DNA of 13,135 nucleotides from Deltaproteobacteria bacterium (GTDB lineage: Bacteria > Myxococcota > Polyangia > Polyangiales > B10-G4). The stretch is from contig JAFDCW010000032.1 in the NCBI GenBank assembly GCA_019312705.1, positions 1-13,135 on the forward strand, read 5' to 3'. Both the position numbers and the translations under genes were made by a program. Each line of letters opens with the position of its first letter. The first letter of the stretch is position 1. Below the pieces are notes generated by a model, which saw only the letters and a program-made list of their open reading frames with translations, searched no databases and was not told where the DNA came from. This document shows positions 6,901 to 13,135 of this stretch, one piece after another.

Positions 6901-8706
6901 GCTCAACTCCTCGAAGAGGGCGCCGCCATCTTGATGGACGAGATGGGAAGCGATGCCAAGGCCGAAAAGCGCCTTCTCCGCGCTGTGGAGATCGACGTCA
7001 CCCGACCCATCGCCTTCGGCCGTCTGCACGACCTGCTCGCCGAGCGCGACGACACCGAAGGGCTGGCGGAACTCGTCGCCAAGCGCATCGAGGCCCTCGA
7101 TGACGCGGATGAGCTGGTGAAGCTCTTCTACGAACAGGCGCGACTGCACCGCAGCCAGGGCGCCCGGGAAGACGCCCTCGACTCCCTCGAGAATCTCCTC
7201 ATGCTCGAACCCGACCACGTCGGCGGCCTGGCCCTTTCGGTCGAGATTCACGTTTCCTTGGCCGAGTGGACCGAGGCCGTGGGGGCCCTCCAGGGGCTCT
7301 CCGGGGCGGACGTCCCCCTGACGCAGAAGCGGCTTTCCATCCTCGGCGCCGCGAACTTCCTGGAGCAGAAGCTGGACGACCCATCGGCGGCCCTCGTCGA
7401 ACTCGAAAAGCTCGTGGAGCTAGGTCTCGGCGACGCGAGCCTCTTCGAACGCATGGCGGGCATCGCCGAAAGAGCCAACGACTTCCGCGGCGCCGTGGCG
7501 GCCCTCGGTCGAGCCTCCGAGGTCACCGAAGGTCAGGACCGCGCCGCCGTGCAGCGACGCGCGGCAGCCATGCTGCGCGACGAGCTGAGCGACGACGCCG
7601 GTGCCATGTCAGCATACCGACGCGCCCTCGAGGCGGTGCCGGCGGATCTCGGGGCTGCCGGGGGCCTGATGGAGTTGGTGGTCGACCCCGTCGACCGGGA
7701 CGCCGCGTCGCGCGCGTTCGAGACGGCGGTCCGGGGCGACCTCGACGACGACCCGACGGAACCCGAAGCCCTGCGCAAGCTCGTCGCCGCGGCTCGCTGG
7801 CGCGGCGACTCGGAACTCGAGTATCGCGCCCTCGACGTGCTGCATGGGATCGGCGCCGCCAACGCCGATGAGACGGCGGATCGGGCACTGCTGGTGCAAT
7901 CGGCGAAGAAGACACCGACGAGCACCCTGACCCCAGAGGTCCGGGCGCTCCTGACTCCTCCCGTCGAAGGGCCCATCGCCGAACTCGCCCGGCTGGTTTG
8001 GGAAACCATCGCCGAACTAGATCGCCTCGACCCGGGCAGCTTCGGGGTCGGTCGCTCGAATCTGATCAACGCCAAGACCGAGAGCCCCCTTCGACGCGGC
8101 ATCGCGGCCTGGGCGGGCGCCCTCGGCTCGGGTCTCCACGACCTATACGTCGGCGACGAAGATGGCCGGGTGGTCGCGGTGATGCCCGGCAAGAAAGGCC
8201 CCTCCTGGGTCGTCGGCAACAAGGTCAACGCCCCCCTCGACCACCAGGTGCGCTTCCTCGTCGCCCAGCTCGGCTTCGCCTATTCCGAGGGCACCCTGCC
8301 CTTCGTGCTTCGATCCGCCGACGATGCGGCGACCATGTTGTATGCAGCGGCGGCCGCCGGGGAGGCCCCTCTTCTCGCTGGGAGTTCCCGGGCCGGCCTC
8401 GCGGAACTCACCAAGGCCCTCGGCAAGAAGATGGCTCGCAAAACTCGCAAGGCGGTCCCGGCAATCGCGAAGACCAGCCGGGACACCGGCGTCGGCGTAC
8501 CCGCCTTCTGCGAGGCCGTCCAGCGCGCTGCCCTCCGGGCCGGCCTCGTCGGCGCGGGAGAGCTCCGTGTCCCCCTGGAAGCCCTCCTCGGTCGCGAGAT
8601 TGACGTCGCCGCGGCCAGAGACCACGCCGAAGCGCGGGCCCTGGTGACCTTCTGGCTCTCGGAGGAGGCGCGCACGGTGCGCTCGGCCCTCGGGGTGGCG
8701 CGATGA
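3922..8706 (+). CDS. Giant TPR-repeat protein with conserved-looking C-terminal domain
   Basis: A 1594-aa protein. After a Pro-rich start (PAPPTIIPPPSV) nearly the whole length to about residue 1300 is helical repeats of tetratricopeptide type, with recurring signatures such as ALAADPGSAAAAAMLDDL, AYDLDPTSGDV and NLLMLEPDHVGGLALSVEI. TPR arrays bind other proteins and build scaffolds. Residues about 1350-1594 form a separate non-TPR domain: PLRRGIAAWAGALG, strand-rich DLYVGDEDGRVVAVMP, a basic helix KKMARKTRKAV (from Lys1502) and a C-terminal helix EARALVTFWLSEEARTVRSA. I recall similar tails in other myxobacterial TPR proteins, but cannot name the domain. There is no signal peptide or membrane segment, so it is probably cytoplasmic. 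Start: the ATG at 3922 lacks an SD; an in-frame ATG at 3850 has an AGGA five bases before it and would add 24 unlikely residues. The stop overlaps the next start. Function unknown. Confidence 0.88.
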   Translation: MTTPAPPTIIPPPSVASEAPETRIARLRAELEATTDAEQQAALHQEIGVIAEFEVGNPGSAVKEYLAAFNLAPAFRPPLFALTRIFERKRSFNNLGRLHEAEATNAPNDVDRASALLDQAAISAGLSGDIADTLAKVSEAYDLDPTSGDVALMLEFEARRSTDSGLMMKALEARATQSHDPALQSLLLTELARDQAEQGAVDEAFETIRRAVALPNGRFRALYQMERLARAHDRTEDLIPALEGQALLAGAAAKGEDRGQGSGAFSVRRFATEAKAGAAAAALLYEAARVRLSAHGDAAGAAHSLAQALTMSPDDVLLHQTHMLACELAGDLESAAVEARRLLEEGAEGSFGASLHFRLAEIAQATGDEAGAKSALAGALAADPGSAAAAAMLDDLLIDLGDHEGRALALEGRGAAQAVSTEGRARALLRAAEISATDLVDFDRARASYDHAVSLTEDKVTLLRELYGAAVRSGSWDAARDALRILRVLPVDEEERSALWYDLHHVVRHELGDAEGADALLSDAMEVGACTSWAPYLLRLHAARARDWPLLAKAHVALADHTTDDEAAGAHLAAAARAVLRVGDEARAMELARRALERSPGHGYAVPLLEDLLIANGEAEAAVALLRRAAEAQAGARAAELNLLMAGAAAEAGGDAKLAAETYEHATDQDPTSLAPLLALRRLAIQEGDVDLLLRAREGLSERELSAGKAGWATLELAEHYDLVANKPELAEARYRAALTSPTVAASAAAALSLLPAKEVAPSARIEAYRTLLDAAPEGPARVGLLRAITAEGSHKRADMAAAAEAAKALSDRDPSDVMAAWARITGGATGPERADAWVNLASAAEDPETRAELTLLGLRAKLVAQGDDAVDDAFLLAQEIGAATPEIAASGIALDETLAAGDDPEARAEALGARLLHAGKGAGPLQAAVGRALVAAGQPEEAYRNLRAVLDKDPKDLSSWEALRLAARGAEEWADVVKACDTLAKNCEGELEAQLLEEGAAILMDEMGSDAKAEKRLLRAVEIDVTRPIAFGRLHDLLAERDDTEGLAELVAKRIEALDDADELVKLFYEQARLHRSQGAREDALDSLENLLMLEPDHVGGLALSVEIHVSLAEWTEAVGALQGLSGADVPLTQKRLSILGAANFLEQKLDDPSAALVELEKLVELGLGDASLFERMAGIAERANDFRGAVAALGRASEVTEGQDRAAVQRRAAAMLRDELSDDAGAMSAYRRALEAVPADLGAAGGLMELVVDPVDRDAASRAFETAVRGDLDDDPTEPEALRKLVAAARWRGDSELEYRALDVLHGIGAANADETADRALLVQSAKKTPTSTLTPEVRALLTPPVEGPIAELARLVWETIAELDRLDPGSFGVGRSNLINAKTESPLRRGIAAWAGALGSGLHDLYVGDEDGRVVAVMPGKKGPSWVVGNKVNAPLDHQVRFLVAQLGFAYSEGTLPFVLRSADDAATMLYAAAAAGEAPLLAGSSRAGLAELTKALGKKMARKTRKAVPAIAKTSRDTGVGVPAFCEAVQRAALRAGLVGAGELRVPLEALLGREIDVAAARDHAEARALVTFWLSEEARTVRSALGVAR

Positions 8707-11700
8707 GCGATATCGAAGACGACGACAAGCTGGCCCTCGATCTCGACGGTGAGTTCGAGTGGGACGACGCCCTCGGCGAATTGGAGAAAGAGCTCGCCGA
8801 GGAGGGCGTCGCCGGAGCCAAGAGCCCGTCCGTACCCGCCCCGAAGCAGCCCGCAGTGAGCCCCAAGGCCCCGGAGGTATCGGGCGAATATTCGCCGTCA
8901 GCGCCCTCTTCGGAGTTGCCCCTTCCTTCCTCGAACTCCGGGCCCTCCAGCCTCTTCGACGACCTCATGAAAGACTTCGGGCTGACTGGATCGAAGCCGC
9001 CGGCGGAGGACCTGCTCACCTTCGATGACGTTACGCCCGTCGGCATCGACCTGGACGCGCTGCTCGACGGCCTCGAAGCCCCAGAAGACGACACCCCAGC
9101 GCCGGTCGCACCGAAGCCTCGCGCTCCGCGCCCACCACCGCCCCGCGCGAAGAAGCCGGGCTACGCCCCACCGCCGCCTCCGCCGGTTCCTTCGGCGCTG
9201 GGAGCCAAGCGGCTGGGCAAGTCTCCGCCGCTACCCATGCCCCCCACGGCCCAAGCGCCCGAGGCGCCCGCTCTCGAAGCGCCCGCTCTCGAAGCACCCG
9301 CTCTCGAAGCACCCGCGCTCGAAGCACCCGCGCTCGAAGCACCCGCTCTCGAAGAGCCCTTTCTCGAAGCCCGGGACGCAAACGAGGGAGACCGCCCCTC
9401 GCCCCTGGGGCGCGTGCGGCTGAAGAAGGGCCTCGCTCGGCATCACGGCTTCAGTGAGGTTGACGCGCGACCGATCGAGCCGACCCCGGCCGAGAAAGCA
9501 GACGAGAACACCCCGGCCCTCGACGTCCCCAACTTCAGCGGCCCAGAGACAGAAGCCAACACCGGCGTGAACATGCCGGACGACGACGACGACTTCCCGG
9601 ACGTCGCAACTGGAGACGCCAACCTCGACGAATTCGGCAACCTCGACGACTTCGACTTCGACGACGAATTCGACGAAGACTTCGGCGACCACGGCTTCGG
9701 CGACGATGAGGATGAGGACGAGGATGCGCACGAGCAAAGCGCGCGATCCCGGTCCGTCGTACCCGCCGGCGACGCGGGGGCCCAGACTGCAGCGCGTACG
9801 GTTCGGAACCGAAAGCCGCGAGTTGAAGTATTCCCCCTCGTCGGCCGCAGCCCAGATGCGATGCGCGCCCGGGTGGCGCTGCTCCAGACCCTCGCGACGA
9901 AAGCAACGGGCTCCCCCCGGGCCCGCCTGCTGGTCGCAGCGGCGGAGCTCTCGGAGCAACTCGGCGAAGGAGACGTCGCAACCGGCCTCTACGGGGACGC
10001 CCACGAAGCGGACCCGCGTGACGTCGTCGCGCTACGGGCTCTCCGTCGGGACGCGGTTCAACGCGGCGAGTGGTCCGCGGTCGGCGCCCTCCTCGTAGAG
10101 GAGACGAAGCTTCCTCTTTCTGCCGAAGCTCGAAGCGCCGCTCTCACGCTCCTCGCCGAGGTTCAGTTGACGCGCTTCGACGACGCGGCGAGCGCCCAGA
10201 AGTCCGCTCGCGCGGCCCTCGGGCTTCGACGCGACTCGGTCGCCGCGGCGCTTCTCCTGGCCGAGACCGGAATCGCCCTAGGTCGTGACGCCGAGGCACT
10301 GACGGCCCTCGAGCGCGCCGCCGAGCACTGGCAAGACGGCGGCCCGCGAGGGGCGCTGTACTCTCTGGTCGCCCTATCGGCGGAGCGGGCCGGCCGAAGC
10401 GACAAGGCCCTCGAGTCCTTCAGCAAGGCCTCGGAAGCCGACCCGAGCGCCCTCGACGCCACCCTGGGTCTCGCCCGGGTCCAACGCGCGAAAGAGGAAC
10501 TCGACGAGACCGTCGTCGCGATCGCCCGGGCGAGTGAGCACGCCGGCGAGGGGGCCGTCGCAGAGGCCTACCGCCGCGCTGCAGCGCGGGTAGTCCACCT
10601 GCTCGTGAAGCTCCCGGAGCACGCAGCGGCGCTGCTCCACAACAGCAAGGGCGTGCTCGGTCACCGAGCCCGCGCCGATGCGGCACGAGACGCCGGGCAG
10701 CCGGATGCACGAAAGCAGGCCCTCGAAGCGTGGGCTGCCGCCGCCGGCGGCTCCGAGCGGGCCCTCGCCCTGACCGTCCTCGCGGAAGTCGAGGCCGATG
10801 TCGGAAACTTCGACGCGGCCGACCAGGCGCTCCGCGACGCTGCCCTAGCCGACGATACGCTCACCACGATCGGGGTCATCCGAGAGATCCTCTCCCGACG
10901 AGCGGGGGGCTCGTCTCGCCTCTCCCAGGCCGACCCGTCAGGGTCCGCCTTGACGGCGGCCGCCAAGCTAGCGCGCGGAGGTGGATCCGAGGAGCAAGAG
11001 ACCGCCCTCATAGCCCGCGCCGTCGACGAAAGCGACTCTCCGACGACGGCCGCGGTCCTGAGCTTGGACATTTCCGCCGCCGCTGGCGATGCCGCGGGCA
11101 TCCTAAGCGGCCTCGGCCGACAGGTGGAGCGAGCCAGCGGAGAAGACAAAGTCGGCCCTCTCCTGACCCTGGCCATCGAGGCGCACCAGCGCGGCGACCT
11201 CGGCGCGACGGAGAGCCTCCTCGAACAGGCCCGGGAAGCCCGACCGGGGAACCCGATCGTCTTGCGCGCCCTCGCGCGCCACGTGCAAGTCGGTGCTCCG
11301 ATCGATGCCGCCGAATGTTGGCTCGAGGAAGCAGGCTCGGCGACTGGAACCCGGGCGGCCTTCGCAGCTACGAATGCGGGCCGGCTCCTCGCCGACTCCG
11401 GACAGGAAGCGGGGGACGCTTTTGGTCGCGCCCTCGCCGCGACTCCCGGCTACGGCCCCGCCGCTTGGGCCCAGGAACGACTCGTCCGCGCCCAGGGCGA
11501 CGCGACTGCGCTCTCGGCGCTGAACCTGAGCCTCGCCGAAGCGGCGGTCGACGCCCCGGAACGGGCCAGCCGATTCGTACGAGCAGCGCTCCTGCTGGCG
11601 GCCTCGGACCCCAAGGCTGCGGCGACCATCCTCGACAAGGCACGGGACGCGGCCCCCGGAGACAGCATCCTCGTCGACCTCGCGCTTCGCCTCTCTACCG

Positions 11701-13135
11701 ACTCGGGACCAGCTCGTGTGGCAGCGCTACTCACGGCGGGTGCGGAGTCGACGGCCCCCGAGGTCCGTCGGGGCATGCTCATCCGAGCAGCAGCCGCCCA
11801 CTTCGACGGCGGCGAGCCGGCGGAAGCGGCGGCGATCTACCGCCGCGTCCTCGAGGACCGGGACGGGGACGACCCAGTCGCCGAGCGGGCCCTCGACGAG
11901 GCCGAAATCGCCGCCGGGGAAATCTCCCGTGTCGCGAGCAGACGCTTCGACGCGGTCAAGGAGGCCGACGGAGACGACGCGCAGGTCGAAGCCCTCGCGG
12001 CCCTCGCCGACCTCGACCTCTACGATCGTGGTGATCGCGCCAGCGCGATGCTTTCGCTCCAGTCCATTTTGGAGGTCTCGCCGGGACACGTCCCGAGCCT
12101 CCGGGCCCTCGAGCGATACTTCATGGACCAGTCGCGCCTCGACGAACTCGCCCCGATCGAGGCCGCCCTCGTCAAACACTTGCCGGACCCACGGGACGCC
12201 CAAGGCCACGCCCGTCTCTACGCACGGCTGGTACTAGGGGCCAAGGACGCCCCCGCAGACGCTGCGGACGAGGTGCTCCTCGACGCCCTCGGCCGGGGTC
12301 AGGCGGGTCTCTGGACTGGCCGCCGCGGGCTCGCAGCCGCCCTCCTTCGCGACGACCCGTCGGCCATCACCGCTGCTCGGACCGCTATCGCGACGCACAT
12401 GAGCGCTCCCCTCGAACGCGCGGAAGGCGCAACCCGCAGCGCCACGGCGCTACGGGCCACGGATGCTCTCGAAGAAGCCGTCGCTGTCCTCGCCCCCGCG
12501 GTGGCGGCAGCGCCGGAGCATCTGGCGGCGGCGATGGCCCTCGCCGGGCTCTACCGCGACACCGGAGACCACGAGGGCACGGCGCGCACGTTCGAGATCG
12601 CCGGCCGCGCCGCCAGGGCACCGGAGCTCCGAGCCGAGCTCTTCCACGCAGCCGGGGTAGTCCTCGAGGACGACCTCAAGATGCCCGAGCAGGCGGCCGT
12701 GGTCTACGCCGAAGCTGCGCAGGCGAATATCACCCACAGCGACCTCTTCGACCGCTACCGGCGCTTGCTCGCAAATGCCGGCGACAATGAAGGCCTCGCG
12801 ACCCTCACCGAGAGGCGTATCGCAGCCGGTGGGGATGTGACGGTGCTCGCCGAGCTTCAGTCTCGTGTCGCCGACCTCCGCGAGCAACTCGGGGACCAGG
12901 CCGGGGCCAAGGAAGCCCTCAGGGCGGCACTCTCGTTCGAAGGAGAGAACGCCGACGCGCTGAAGCGCCTGGCGGAGCTGAGCCTGGCCGACGAAGACTA
13001 CCGCGGGGCCGCCGAGGCCCTGATCCGCCTCGCTCGGGTTCGGAAGGACAGCGAAGAGCTCCACTGGGTCTTCTTCACCCTCGGGAAGATTTACGACGAC
13101 AACATGCCCGACTCGCGTCGAGCCGAGGCAGCGTT
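8703..13135 (+). CDS. Giant scaffold-like TPR protein with disordered acidic N-terminus, 3' truncated
   Basis: The frame is open from the ATG at 8703 to the window end, 1477 complete codons. The start overlaps the previous stop as ATGA, which implies translational coupling. Residues 1-370 look disordered: three short acidic amphipathic motifs (EWDDALGELEKELAEE at 19-34, SLFDDLMKDFGL at 83-94, GIDLDALLDGLEA at 114-126), Pro-rich linkers (139-163), an APALE repeat (188-217), a basic patch (237-248) and an Asp/Glu-rich block (291-345, with DDDDDF and FDFDDEFDEDFG). From about residue 385 to the end there are TPR-type helices, for example EALTALERAAEHW, AEAAAIYRRVLEDRDGD and GKIYDDNMPDSRRAEAA. 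There is no signal peptide, so it is probably cytoplasmic. A TPR block around residue 1349 aligns with one near residue 1032 of the upstream protein. The layout suggests a scaffold whose N-terminal motifs dock partners. The C-terminus is outside the window. Confidence 0.88.
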   Translation, partial: MSDIEDDDKLALDLDGEFEWDDALGELEKELAEEGVAGAKSPSVPAPKQPAVSPKAPEVSGEYSPSAPSSELPLPSSNSGPSSLFDDLMKDFGLTGSKPPAEDLLTFDDVTPVGIDLDALLDGLEAPEDDTPAPVAPKPRAPRPPPPRAKKPGYAPPPPPPVPSALGAKRLGKSPPLPMPPTAQAPEAPALEAPALEAPALEAPALEAPALEAPALEEPFLEARDANEGDRPSPLGRVRLKKGLARHHGFSEVDARPIEPTPAEKADENTPALDVPNFSGPETEANTGVNMPDDDDDFPDVATGDANLDEFGNLDDFDFDDEFDEDFGDHGFGDDEDEDEDAHEQSARSRSVVPAGDAGAQTAARTVRNRKPRVEVFPLVGRSPDAMRARVALLQTLATKATGSPRARLLVAAAELSEQLGEGDVATGLYGDAHEADPRDVVALRALRRDAVQRGEWSAVGALLVEETKLPLSAEARSAALTLLAEVQLTRFDDAASAQKSARAALGLRRDSVAAALLLAETGIALGRDAEALTALERAAEHWQDGGPRGALYSLVALSAERAGRSDKALESFSKASEADPSALDATLGLARVQRAKEELDETVVAIARASEHAGEGAVAEAYRRAAARVVHLLVKLPEHAAALLHNSKGVLGHRARADAARDAGQPDARKQALEAWAAAAGGSERALALTVLAEVEADVGNFDAADQALRDAALADDTLTTIGVIREILSRRAGGSSRLSQADPSGSALTAAAKLARGGGSEEQETALIARAVDESDSPTTAAVLSLDISAAAGDAAGILSGLGRQVERASGEDKVGPLLTLAIEAHQRGDLGATESLLEQAREARPGNPIVLRALARHVQVGAPIDAAECWLEEAGSATGTRAAFAATNAGRLLADSGQEAGDAFGRALAATPGYGPAAWAQERLVRAQGDATALSALNLSLAEAAVDAPERASRFVRAALLLAASDPKAAATILDKARDAAPGDSILVDLALRLSTDSGPARVAALLTAGAESTAPEVRRGMLIRAAAAHFDGGEPAEAAAIYRRVLEDRDGDDPVAERALDEAEIAAGEISRVASRRFDAVKEADGDDAQVEALAALADLDLYDRGDRASAMLSLQSILEVSPGHVPSLRALERYFMDQSRLDELAPIEAALVKHLPDPRDAQGHARLYARLVLGAKDAPADAADEVLLDALGRGQAGLWTGRRGLAAALLRDDPSAITAARTAIATHMSAPLERAEGATRSATALRATDALEEAVAVLAPAVAAAPEHLAAAMALAGLYRDTGDHEGTARTFEIAGRAARAPELRAELFHAAGVVLEDDLKMPEQAAVVYAEAAQANITHSDLFDRYRRLLANAGDNEGLATLTERRIAAGGDVTVLAELQSRVADLREQLGDQAGAKEALRAALSFEGENADALKRLAELSLADEDYRGAAEALIRLARVRKDSEELHWVFFTLGKIYDDNMPDSRRAEAA
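9264..9368 (+). repeat. 15-bp tandem repeat encoding APALE
   Basis: Six tandem 15-base units GCRCCCGCKCTCGAA (9264-9353) encode APALE six times, followed by a diverged seventh unit EPFLE (9354-9368). Units differ only at third codon positions, so the array is likely recent and length-variable. It lies in the disordered N-terminal linker of the second TPR protein. Confidence 0.93.

Noticed and set aside
6109..7251. Minus-strand open frame of 380 codons inside the first TPR gene
   Set aside because: Antisense shadow of a clear TPR coding region, with no recognisable domain.
9231..10004. Minus-strand open frame of 257 codons opposite the second TPR gene
   Set aside because: Its Val/Glu-rich and FESG-type repeats are just the reverse reading of the acidic block and the APALE repeat.

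Overview
The window is GC-rich DNA with strong codon bias and long spurious antisense frames. It probably comes from a myxobacterium (Myxococcota, Polyangia/Sandaracinaceae-like). This placement rests on protein style: a Cys-rich lipoprotein with TDT/DAG low-complexity linkers, and very large TPR proteins without signal peptides next to a histidine ammonia-lyase. No rRNA, tRNA, mobile element or CRISPR array was seen.

Left part (1-1330): the 3' end of a FadL/OmpP1-type outer-membrane beta-barrel gene, then a Cys-rich lipoprotein gene ending in a DAGG repeat and closed by a strong intrinsic terminator. Middle-left (1357-2223): a probable two-gene unit, made of an unrecognised 217-aa protein with a Pro/Ala linker and a 59-aa very basic single-pass membrane protein. 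A run of eight C sits just before the first stop, and a +1 slip there would fuse the two proteins in frame. Middle (2227-3780, minus strand): a complete histidine ammonia-lyase (hutH) with all expected catalytic residues but no other hut gene beside it; it converges on the small membrane gene with only three bases between the stops.

Right part (3922-13135): divergent from hutH, two giant cytoplasmic TPR-repeat genes overlap by ATGA and are probably translationally coupled. The first is complete (1594 aa, with a non-TPR C-terminal domain). The second runs off the window (at least 1477 aa). It starts with a long disordered scaffold-like region: short acidic amphipathic motifs, Pro-rich linkers, an APALE repeat and a very acidic block. 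Parts of the two TPR arrays align with each other, which suggests ancient duplication. This pair is the best candidate in the window for an undescribed system, but no function can be assigned from sequence alone.
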